A stretch of DNA of 64,000 bases, taken from positions 1-64,000 of the forward strand of contig VXAZ01006875.1 in NCBI GenBank assembly GCA_013399875.1, read 5' to 3'. Position numbers and translations under genes: made by a program. The stretch's first letter is position 1, and each line of letters starts with the position of its first letter. The notes beneath the pieces are model-generated. The model was not told the DNA's origin. It worked only from the letters and a program-made list of their open reading frames with translations, and did not search any database. Origin of the DNA: Gymnorhina tibicen (Eukaryota > Chordata > Aves > Passeriformes > Artamidae). Positions 1 through 9,747 of this stretch are shown in pieces.

Positions 1-210
1 CTCTTTTGCCTCAGAAAAGAGCAGTTCCTCAAAGAGGAGGAAACTGAATACAGGAAATAAAGAAGGACACCGACTGGAGCCAGCGGGGAGGAGTGTGTCA
101 GAGTGCTGAAGGTGTTTGGCATTTCCTTCTTCCCGGGCAGGGAAGTAGGATGCTGTTCCTTTGCACTGCAGAAGGATGTTCTCTTCCGAGCTGTGGCTGT
201 GGGCACTCAC

Positions 211-492
211 CTGTCACCGTCAGCTGCACAGCATCGCTGCGCTGCACGGCTCCGGCCCCAGCCTTGTTCTCCGCCTCGCAGAAGTACGTCCCGCTGTCCA
301 AGGGCCGCAGGCTGTGCCACGCCAGCTCAGCCCCACTGGCCAGGAACGTGGTTTGCCCTGCTGGGGTGCTCCGGTACCAGCGGTAGTTGATGGGAGGGGA
401 TCCGCTGGCCTCGCAGGTCAGGCTGGTGCTGGCTCCGGCCGGGACCGTCAGCCCCAGCTCTCCAGCTCTGATGATGGGCTTGGTGGCTGCCA
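211..492 (-). CDS. VSIG4: VSIG4 coding exon 3 (C2-type Ig domain)
   Basis: It is 282 bp, phase 1 to phase 1, residues 138-232. It opens with a KPII stretch and holds Cys164, Trp176 and Cys209 of a second Ig fold. This is the two-domain (long) form of VSIG4; mouse CRIg lacks this domain. The donor is GTGAGT at 205-210. Confidence 0.88.
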
Positions 493-2798
493 CTGGAAGA
501 CAAAGCAGAGGGGCCCAGGTCACAGAGCCCTGGCTGTGGCGGGGATGGTCCCCCTGCCACAGCAGTTCTCGCTCTTGCTGTCAGTGCCTTCCCAGGAGGA
601 AGCAGCTCAGCTCTCATTCACCTCCCCGCACAAGATGAGCTCGGCTGTGTCCACACCAGTTGTGCTGCCCGTGGCACTGGTGTCTTGCTCTCTGGGCTGA
701 GGATGTCTCTGTGCCTCTGTAAACCCCCCACACTGGGTAGAGGGAGGGCAAGCAAATGCTGATGAAATTTAGTCAAAAAACAGCCATGCAGTATCCCTGG
801 GACTTCCCTACTGCTGCATGCCCCTGGGGAACACTGAGCCGTTGGCTACAGATAGAGCCAGGGATGAACTGGTAACTGAGGAGCCACAGGTCCTCCCCCA
901 GCCGCAGGGTGCTGTGTTCTGGGCAGAATTTCTCTCTATTTGCTGCTTCTTGCTGGAGGCTGACACTGGTCAGCAAAATGCTTCTGCATGGGAACATGTG
1001 GTCACTTCCTATCTGCTCTCTCCAATTCCCAAAAGCCTTTGTGAGCCAAGCCTTCCCCTCATGAACAGCCTCCTTCTTGGATTTACCTTTAACAACCTCC
1101 AATTTGGTGGTGATCTCCTTTGCTATCAGGCTGTTGTTGCTGTCTCTCCAGGTGACCTGGCAAGTGTAGGTTCCTCTGTCAGAGACCTCCAGGTTCAGGA
1201 TGAGGAGAGACACATTTCCTGGGGCATCCTTTGGGATGCTGACTCTGTCCCTGTACTCTGACAGGAGAACATGGTCACCGGAGCCATCCCTCCGAAAGAT
1301 GGTGCCTGAACCCTTGTCATGTACCACAGTCCAGGTGAGGGTTTGCTGCACAAGGTCCTCCACAGGCACATAGGCACAAGGCAGAGTGACAGACCCCTTC
1401 CAGACACCGCTGATCTCACTGGGGCCACTCAGGTCCAGAAAAGCTGCAGGAAGAAAGGAGGATGAAAATTAAGCCACAAAGCAGCCAGGGTGAAGGCAGC
1501 TCCCAGGTGGTAAAGCTATGGCAAGAGCATTGGCAAAGAGAACCCACCAGATGAGAAGCACAGGCAGCGTGGGGATGATGAGGGATGGGCTGCTCAGGGG
1601 TGGGTTAACCAAAAATCCATGTGGCATGAGGCAGATGGACGGGAGGTGGCTGATGGCCAGGGGCACCAACTCCTGCCACGTGTGCAGCCTGGCTCTCCTA
1701 CTCTGCCTGGTGCTTTCCTGCCACCACCATCACTGAGTACAGCACGGGGTCAGAGTTACTGGATAACTTAGGCCTGAGGGAAGGAGTTAGTTGGTCTAAA
1801 GTCCAAGTTGCAGCTCCCTGGTCTCAGCCAGTGTCTGCTCCAGACATCACCCTTGGGGCTTTTGAGGAACAGCAAAGACTTCTCTCCTCCACTGCCTATT
1901 TGTTTTTCTGAAACACACCACTCTCTCAGCCTAAGCCAAACATGAGAAGCTTAAACCATGGGGTAAAGAAGCCTAAAACTCTTTACATTTTCCTGTAAAA
2001 ATGAGGGCCATTGCCTTTGTCCAGTACATTTCTCTCACTCTGAGGACTGAATCTAAGCTTCCACAGACATTTTTTTACCTTTTCTGATGGTTTCCAAACC
2101 TCCCTTTTCCTGGAAACACAAGCACTAATCAGACCCTTTGTGTTCCATGAAATAACTGTCACATGTGTGGGATCTCTGTCCTCCGTGTCCATGGGTGTGA
2201 CTGTATTGCAGAGACCAGGAAATGAATCCAAGCATAGTCAGCAGGAAAATGTGATATTTAATTAATTAATTGTCCACTTATATGTCTTAATCCCACAAGA
2301 ATATTGGTCAGTACTCCATCCACCCCTTAGGGTGATTGGATGAAGTCTTAAAACATCCATTTCAATAACATTACACCAGTGTACCATAAACAAGACTCAG
2401 ACAAACACCAGGTGTCCAGATAGTTACAGAAAAACATCTTATTGTTTTCAAAGCTTGCATGAGAAAGAAAAGATTCACACAGAACACTGCAAGAAGCTGG
2501 AAAATCCTTCTAACAGGCTTTTCTGTATCCACGCATGGGCAGCGTTTCCACGGCCTCATGCACTGTTGCACTTTGCAGCCACTGGATCTGAGACATCTGG
2601 AGGCCCAAGCCAGCAGCACACAGACTTCGCCTTTTTGCCATATCTCTCTTCCCAAAACAGAGCCACCCCCCAAGCACACGTAGACACCCCAGCACAGGGC
2701 AGGGGCTGCCCTGGGCAGGGGTCTGTGCCCAGACCAGACTCACCGCTGCAGTGGAGAAGGGAACTCACGAGCACGGCTGCTCGCAGCAGCCTTCCCAT
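211..2798 (-). CDS. VSIG4: VSIG4 (V-set and Ig domain-containing 4), 5' three coding exons, partial
   Basis: This is a type I membrane receptor of the B7-related Ig superfamily. In mammals it is the macrophage complement receptor CRIg, which binds C3b/iC3b and dampens T cells. Three minus-strand exons splice in frame: 2744-2798, 1087-1443 and 211-492, all joined at phase 1, the usual phase for Ig-domain exons. They give a signal peptide (residues 1 to about 18), a V-set domain (Cys41-Cys113, Trp56, DRGTYTC motif) and a C2-type domain (Cys164-Cys209, Trp176, DSGTYFC motif). The second domain motif GSPPINYRWY closely resembles mammalian VSIG4. I chose the ATG at 2798; the frame extends five codons upstream only to a GTG. 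Transmembrane and cytoplasmic exons must lie beyond the left edge. Position next to HSF3 and HEPH supports orthology. Another B7-like Ig receptor is possible but less likely. Confidence 0.9.
1087..1443 (-). CDS. VSIG4: VSIG4 coding exon 2 (V-set Ig domain)
   Basis: It is 357 bp, phase 1 to phase 1, residues 19-138. It carries both V-set cysteines (41 and 113), the core Trp56 and a DRGTYTC motif. N-glycosylation sequons NVS and NNS lie late in the domain. The acceptor is a CTGCAG just above 1443 and the donor GTAAAT just below 1087. Confidence 0.88.
2744..2798 (-). CDS. VSIG4: VSIG4 coding exon 1 (signal peptide)
   Basis: It encodes 18 codons plus one base: Met, Gly, Arg, then a leucine/alanine/valine-rich signal peptide core ending His-Cys-Ser. 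The donor is GTGAGT (minus strand, 2738-2743), leaving phase 1. Confidence 0.85.
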
Positions 2799-2932
2799 CC
2801 TTCCCGGGGCCACGGCTGCTCCCCCTCCAGCCAGACTGACCCACTTTCCCCAAGCTGGGGTAAATCAGGAACACTTCCCTGCCTGTGCTCACTCTGTCAC
2901 TGAGCGTCCAGGAAAACGGTTGGTGGTTTTTC

Positions 2933-2945
2933 CTTCCTCTTTATC
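2933..2945 (-). promoter_or_regulatory. PU.1/GATA-like motif upstream of VSIG4
   Basis: Read on the minus strand, a GATAA core is followed by AGAGGAAG, an Ets/PU.1-type site, about 135 bp upstream of the VSIG4 start codon. More GAGGAA-type sequences occur near 3010 on the plus strand and 3133 on the minus strand. PU.1 drives macrophage genes, so a role is plausible, but these are short motifs and this is inference only. Confidence 0.3.
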
Positions 2946-4279
2946 AGAAAACAAGTGTCTCAGTGACCACTGTCAGAGGCGTGGACAGAGCGGAAACCCT
3001 AAAGAAGTGTGCAAAGAGGAAAGTTTAAAAATTACTTCTACTCTATTTCATATTTTCTGCTGAGTATGTTTTCCCCCCTTCTGTTTTTTAAATTTTTTCC
3101 TTTATTTCTTTTGATTCCTAAGCAACCATTTCTTCCTCTTTTCCTCCTTGTATTGCTTTTTTTATTGATGAATAAGCTTTAACATGCAATTACACACACA
3201 CAGGTCTGAGATAGAACTCGTAAGGAGCTGAACCTTGGTCCTCACAATTCACTTTCTCACCAGCTTCTGTGACACCCACCACTATGTTTTAAGTTAAGGT
3301 TAATGAAACACCTTAAATTTTTACATTACCAGTACGAGACAGATGATTGTTGCAGGCCCCTTCCAACTGAAATATTCTATATCACTGTACCACATTTAAG
3401 AGATGGGGAATTCAGGTATAAAAATCTAAACCCAAAAATTTCCCAAGAGCTGCAGATACCTAGACCACCAATACTCAGAGAGCAATTTAGCTGCTTGGTT
3501 TAATTGATTAATTGTTTTCGATTACAAGCCCTGACTGGGGCCGTACATCCCTGCAGTGCCTTCAGACTGCTTTGGAAACAGGTGAACATGGAGATGCCCA
3601 GAGAGAAAAAGAGGAACTTGTCAATGTACAAAATTTTTGAGACCATAAAATCATGGTTTCTTAACTGAAGTGATGTATTATTAATTAAATGTTATAGTTA
3701 ATCTCTGTAATTCAGTAATTGAGCACTAGGCCTGTTTAAGAGAAGTATCTGTTTTCTATTGAAATACTCCTTTCAAAGGATTTTACTGCCTTTTGATGTC
3801 TTCTACAACTATTAATTTTTCTTCTGCTCCAATGAAAGAATCTCTTCTGCTTCATTGCATTCAGCTGAACTGAAATGAGCCTTTGCTGTTGTTACACCCA
3901 AATTCGACATCCCATCCTCAAATACAAGTAATCAGACTAATTCAATGCAGCCAACGAAATCCCAGTCCCTGGTCTGGACACAGCCCTGCTGTAGTGATAG
4001 TGAGACACAGTTTGGGTCTGCAGTGACACAGTGGGATCCTCCCCTGTGGCCCTGTATTCCTTCACCAGAAATTTCCCATGAAATGCCACTCCAGCCTGCA
4101 GCCACTGGGATAGGGAGAAGCAGGAAAAGCTGCTGTAGGCTGAAGTGTTCACGTACTTCTTGGTTCAAGGGAGGAAAAGACCATGTTAAGGTCAAATCAT
4201 TGGAACTCCTTTGCAAGGAACACAGGTTGCTGGAGGAGGGCAGAAGCCTATATTGTCTTGAACTAAGTCAAAAGGAAAC
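2946..4279. other. Intergenic region upstream of VSIG4
   Basis: AT-rich sequence without a gene I can support. Apart from a CR1 tail at about 3331-3395, no open frame here resembles a known protein. Confidence 0.6.
3331..3395 (+). repeat. CR1 LINE 3' tail fragment
   Basis: The run GATGATTGTTGCAGGCCCC followed by TTCCAACTGAAATATTCTA matches the conserved 3' end of chicken repeat 1 (CR1) in plus orientation, decayed in its terminal octamer repeats. Only the last few dozen bases remain. Confidence 0.6.
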
Positions 4280-4848
4280 TGTGCTGGTTTTGGCTGGGAT
4301 AGAATTAATTGTCTTCACAGTGGCTAATATGGGGTTATGTTTTGGATTTGTGCTGAACACAAGGTTGACAATATAGAGATGTTTTTGTTATTGCTGATCA
4401 GTGTTTACACAAAGCCAAGGTTTTCTGCTTTTGTACGTCCACAGTGGTGAGAAGGCTGGGGGTTCATGGGAGACTGGGAGGAGACACAGCCAGCACAGGT
4501 GACCCCAAATGACCATACCACATGACATCATGCTCAGTATATAAAGCTGGGGGAAGAGGGAGGGGACATATGGAGTGATGGTGTTTGTCTTCCCAGGTCA
4601 CTGTTACACGTGATGGGGCTCTGCTCTCCTGTAGGACAGGAACACCTGCCTGCCCATGGGAAGCAGTGAATGAATCCTTAGTTTTTCTTTGCTTGTGTGC
4701 TAGCTTTTGCTTTCGCTATTAATCTGTCTTTATCTCAACCCACAAGTTTTCCAGCTTTTGCCCTTCCAATTGTCTCCACAATCCCACTGGTGGGAGAGTG
4801 AGCGAGGGGCTGCATGGGACTTGATTGCTGGCTGGGGTGGAAGCACAA
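4280..4848 (+). mobile_element. Solo LTR of an avian ERV (ERVL-like)
   Basis: It begins TGTGCTGGTTTTGGCTGGGA, the start of a family that is very common in songbird genomes. It then has a TGACATCATGCTCAGTATATAAA core promoter block (TATA at 4538-4545), the TATCTCAACCCACAAGTTTT block, and a closing GGGTGGGAGAGTGAGCGAGGGGCTGCATGG-like region. There is no retroviral coding sequence next to it, so it looks like a recombined solo LTR. The right end is set only approximately at a CA, and I could not find a clear target duplication. Family assignment to ERVL is from memory of the consensus. Confidence 0.75.
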
Positions 4849-4921
4849 CTGGAATATATCACTAGCGGGACCTGGACCAACTAGGAAGCTGAAACTCAAA
4901 CTGTGTGACTAAAAAAGCTGT

Positions 4922-5812
4922 TGTGGTGGTTTGAACCTGAGTTGATGGACAGTTGTATAGACCAATAACGCTTCTCGAAATTTATCTATTTAAACCGCAT
5001 GGAGGGGCGGGAATTCTCTCTTGATTCCGGCTTTTAGACAAATAATTGGGCTGCTTGCTCGGCCTGGCTGGGCCGGGCCAGGCAGGGCTGGGGCCACCGC
5101 CCCGCGGCTCCGTGCGGGCCGGGATGGCTCCCCCGCCCCTCCTCGCCCCGCTCCGGTGCGGCGCATGAAGTGAAACTTTACACCGAGACTGCACCGAGAC
5201 CGGCCCTGCCCGGCAAGGATCGTGTGACCAACCAGCTAAGTTCAGGGCCCAGGCCCGGGTGAGAGTGACCCCTTCAGCGCTGTCAGTTCACCAGAAGAGA
5301 TGAAGCCGGCAGACATCAATCCTCGCCCAGGTCAGAGGAAAGGGAAAGGCAAAGGCACATGAATAAACACCATGATAGAGACACCAANTCGAAAACAGTT
5401 GTGGGGAAAGCTGTAAGTCGAGGGAAGGGACTTTGACATGCCAGCAGAAAACCACCCCAGGCGGCTGTTGTGCTGTGACATTGGAAGCCACAAGAAGACT
5501 GTTTCTTGTGGAGAAGCCCCATAGCATGGGCAAAAGAGACTCCTCTCCCTAAGTGAACTGATGAAAGACTATAATAGAGGTGATAACTAACTGACAGAAT
5601 TCCAAATTTGTGTCTTTATGTTGTAGCTGGGAGGAGGGAGGAGGATGGGGGGAAGAGAAGTGTTCTGAAGGTTTATTCTAACCTTTATTATTCCTTTTAC
5701 TTTTAGTACTGCTAATAAACTTCTTTATAGTCTTTAAAATTTAGAACCTGCTTTGTATTTTCTCCTAATTCTTATCTCACAGAAGGTAAGAAATGCGAAC
5801 AAAACCACTACA
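4922..5812 (+). mobile_element. Second avian ERV LTR, about 890 bp
   Basis: The ends form an imperfect inverted repeat: TGTGGTGGTTT at the left and AAACCACTACA at the right (10 of 11 paired, TG...CA). Inside are a TATTTAAA box near 4987, a strongly GC-rich stretch at about 5060-5165, and AATAAA at 5714-5719. One undetermined base lies at 5388. No gag, pol or env remnant is visible beside it. Orientation is inferred from the TATA and polyA order and from the primer site on its right. Confidence 0.7.
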
Positions 5813-5818
5813 CTTAAT

Positions 5819-5834
5819 TAGTGTTTCCGCCCGG
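5819..5834 (+). other. Retroviral primer binding site, tRNA-Val type
   Basis: Six bases after the LTR end, TGTTTCCGCCCGG (5822-5834) is the exact complement of the 3' end of vertebrate tRNA-Val. It is preceded by TAG where the CCA complement TGG is expected, so 15 of 16 bases match. This fits the start of the internal region of a provirus primed by tRNA-Val; the rest of that region is gone. Confidence 0.6.
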
Positions 5835-8800
5835 AATTGAACTGAACCCACTACACATGTGTAGATACTTATTCACATATTTACATTTACCCTTTTGATT
5901 GGGGGAACGGTGGCAGGAAAAGTCTTCTCCTTTATACAATACAAGACTAGGCACCTGTACCTAAGGTGACTGTGGCAGCAACCCCTTACTTCTGCTTTGG
6001 GCGCATCTGTGCTATCATGATACTGCTTTTCAAAACAACAGTCTTGTTTTAGGAGACAGCAGAACATTCTGAGCATGGATGGATGAGGTGGCATCACACA
6101 GCTCCGGAGAGACAGAGCAAAACCAGGTTTTCTTGTATTCTGGAAAGCTCTGTTAGCAAGCACACAGGAGATATGAACTGATGGCAGGGATCCCATGGTC
6201 GGTGCGGGGAGGGCTGGGTTGGAACAGTGCAGAAGTAGATCTGAAAGGAGCATGAGAGGTGCAGTTGGCATTTTCTCAGTCTGCACTTGCCATGCCTAGG
6301 AGTGTTCTGTGAATTCCCAGCACATGAATGATAAGGAAGAGCAATCTTTCCTCCCCAGACAAAGAATGATAAAGCCAAGGAGCCAGTGCAGCAGCCATGT
6401 GGAGAAGGAAGGAAGCGGCTGCTGCAGTGAGGCCCCTGTGGTCGCAGGTAACGAACTGGTGATGCATCAGGCTGCAGTGCCCCCACGCAGCCTGGCACAT
6501 GGGGCTGGTGACCACTGCCTGGGTGCTGGCCCTCAGGCACAGGCTGGGCAGCAGCTGCACTGCGCTGGAGGTGCACTGGGCTGCAGACAGATTCAGCCAG
6601 CTTATCATAGCAGAGGAGTCTATCTAAGCTCCACGTGCCAACCCACTGCTGTGTCCTTGTTATCCTGAAGCAGAGCAGCATGTTCTGTATAAAGATCCTT
6701 CTTCTTGGCAGTGGAAATGATGAACACTTTCATTCTTCCAGGAAAATCCCACAGAAACTGTAACACCCACAGTGTCAGTTACCCCAGGCAGGGTCTGCAC
6801 CGGGTGCCATGTCTGGATCCGGGGTCTGCCTGATGCTACAGATAATCTGGGCTGTTCCCTGTGTCCTTCTATTATCTCCAGTAAATATTATAATCCATAC
6901 CTTGTGGAGCTGAAGGCCTTTCCTACTGAAGGCTATGGAGAATGTGCACAGGTGCACTGTATCTGGTGTATTTTTCAGCACACATGGTATTTTGAACTTT
7001 CACATCATCCCTTTTGAAAAACCAGTCCCAGGTGCCCTTCTCCTGGGCTCTGGAAACAGACACTAGGCTTTCCTCATCATCCTAGTTATTCCTGAACCAG
7101 CATCATGAGACCACACCCCAGGAGCATGAAAGCTCTTAATTCTGGAAGAATCAGTAAACAGGTTTGGGAAACATTGGCACATATAGGAACACACACAAAG
7201 AATGTACAAGAAACACAGTAATGTTTTTGCAATTCTTGAGTTTAATTACTTCAGCATGTGGGTTTTTCTTGCTATTCAGTCTTCCCCTTTCCATTGCAAT
7301 CTTTCTTAGTAAAGTTGCACAAATACTTTTCCCAGACCAGTACATAAACCAGACACACAGATGCACTAACTTTTTTTTTTTTGCAATTTTTTTAAGCCTT
7401 GGTTTCTTAACTTCTTAAGAGAGAAAGTATTAAAAACCCATGATGCACTCAGACCCAATATCTGACAGTGAGCTGCACTGAGGGGAGAGGACTCTGTGAC
7501 AGAGGAACATGACACTAATCCGTAACAGGAATTACAGTCCAACCTGTGCAGGGAGTCAAGAGGTGCAGATCAACCTCCCAGAGAACTCTGTTGTCTGCAT
7601 GGTGCTGTCAAACAGCACACCAGAAAAGTCTGGTTTTCACTGTCTCAGTCTCGGGTAAAACTGTGGCCTTTGAGAAGGAATTAACAAACCAAACCTGACC
7701 TGGGACAGATGCAACATGCTCACCTCCCCCTCTCCCTTCAGCCCTTTTAAGACTATTCAGCCCTTGGCCTCAAGAAGTCAGCAAAAGAAAGACTGTGAAG
7801 GCTTGAATAAGACAAACTTGACAAAAGGCAATTCAAAAGATGGAAACAAGAAGGGTCACAAGGTCAGAACAGGTACAGCACAAAAATAAAATGACACTGA
7901 AGGTGTTACACACTCAGGAGCAGGACCTTCCTTTGCAACTCGGAGGTTTGACAGTGAAGCACAAATCCAACAAAGTCAGGCCAGCATTATTACAGGTAAT
8001 ATGCATTATCTAGCAAACTTCAGAATATCTACTTTGGATTCTTGAATTAAAAGAGCTCAGCACTTATTAGTTCAGGAACGTTAGAGAGAACAAAGGTTGT
8101 AGGTAGCCTGAATTCCTAAAACTGGAAAAAATTTAAAGTAATTGTGCTGGTAGGAATATCAGGTGATATTATCCAAGGGGGTTTCTACCTGCATCCAGGC
8201 CTCTTGCAGCCCCAGCAGTTCGCTGTCACACTTCAGCACATGGCAGGTTTGTGTGGGCTGGCAAAGCTATGACATGCTTTGTACTAGCACACAACTCGCT
8301 GCTCTATTGACACCGGGGCTGGGCTCCACAGGGCAGCTGCTGAGAGAACTTGGGAAACAGTGCCACAAGAAACTTTGGGGAAAGACTTTTTGATGAAGCA
8401 GACACTAGTGTATGTAATTCATTGTCAAAAGACTCAGATGCATCTGGTTAGTTTGGCTTTAAGATTCCACGGGCAGAAATTGCAGCGCGAAGCCTGGTGT
8501 CCATACAGGGGCAGGGAACAATAGCTGCTACCAGCACAGAGATACCTTAATGTGACACCCTGTGTCAGTGCAAGGCACCCCAGGGCTCCCCTTCTTATTT
8601 TAGGGGCAGCTGCTGGCCTTTGCTGAACATGAATCAGTCCTACTGACCATCTCCAAGGACACATGACCTGTGAACTGGGGGCAGGTTACCCCGGAACTGC
8701 CATGCAATGTGCATGAGAAATCAGCGCTACACAGGGGGGCAAGCACTTCCTACCACAACTCCTACAATCCGGGGCAATGGATGTGTGCTAGCATGTTAAA

Positions 8801-9415
8801 AAATAATACTCCACAGTTAAAATGTCATTTTCCATAGGAAAAATGTTCCCTATACCTAGGAGCAAATCTAGGAGTACGAAAGTGATCTAAGCAGATGCAA
8901 ACAATTGTAGCCAGTAACTATCAAAAAAGAAATCTCAAATTAAAAACAAAATTTAAAAACAACTTAATTCCAAACAGTAGGCAAGCCACCTATTGAAGCA
9001 GGCTCTCCAAAGAGTAAAACCCAGGTTCAAAATATTACACACCACATTACTATCCAGCTAATAAAAACAAACACCACCCCCCAACAAAAAAACCCAGCCA
9101 AACTTTACAAACAGGATACAAACAGATTTCCTCTTGCAATAAGAATATTGGATAAAAAGTTACGGAATACACTGTGGTATGTTTACAGGGTTGTTGTTCT
9201 TCCCCTCTGTCTGGTGCCTTCACTCCACCAGCTCTTGTTGAGCTTGTGTTCACTTCTCCCAGCTGTGCTCCCTGCTTGCAGCAAGAGAACTTCCATTTGT
9301 CTGCACAGAACAGGGTCCCCAGGAAGCAGGTAAGGACCAAGCTCACACGTTTTGCTGCTCCACTCCTTTGGTGGTTATTCCACAGCAATAAGCCAGTTAC
9401 AGATGTTCTATGAGT
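5835..9415. other. Intergenic region and HSF3 3' flank
   Basis: No gene recognised. Open frames at 5873-6681 and 8434-8664 are short, lack domains and have no splice context. A T-rich run lies at 7371-7396. The HSF3 3' UTR must start below 9416, but no clear AATAAA on the minus strand marks its end. Confidence 0.55.
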
Positions 9416-9747
9416 TCAAGAAATTTCTATCTCAGAGGCCTCATCTATGAAGTTAGCAACAGGACTGAGAAGCAGGAGTGGAAACAGTTTATACTCTCCA
9501 TTCCCATCTTCTGGGAGGAGAGGCGGATCACCCATTCCCAGAGCGTCCAGAGGCTCGGCCTGGCTTGCTGGAGCTGCAAGTGGCACAACGGTTCCACTGG
9601 CTGATGGAGGCTGGAGAGCAGGTTTCTCCTCCAGGGGAGGCAGCAGAAAGTCTTTCGGATCGTCCACCTTCCCTGCAGCTTCACCTGAAGGCAGCTCTTC
9701 AAATAAGGAAAGCAGAGGGTTGGCCCTGTACTGGATCAGCTGCATGT
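9416..9747 (-). CDS. HSF3: HSF3 terminal coding exon 13
   Basis: It is 332 bp, entering at phase 1 and ending in TGA at 9416-9418. It starts [20 protein letters not shown], like the QLIQY/QLVHY-TxxPLxxLxD block near the C-terminus of HSF2 and HSF1. It continues with Pro/Leu-rich acidic sequence typical of an activation domain. Confidence 0.82.

Noticed and set aside
818..1261. Plus-strand open frame of 147 codons over VSIG4 exon 2
   Set aside because: It is the antisense shadow of the V-set exon and has no recognisable domain.
4982..5194. Open frame in GC-rich sequence at about 5.0-5.2 kb
   Set aside because: It lies inside the second LTR and is low-complexity; no protein family is recognisable.
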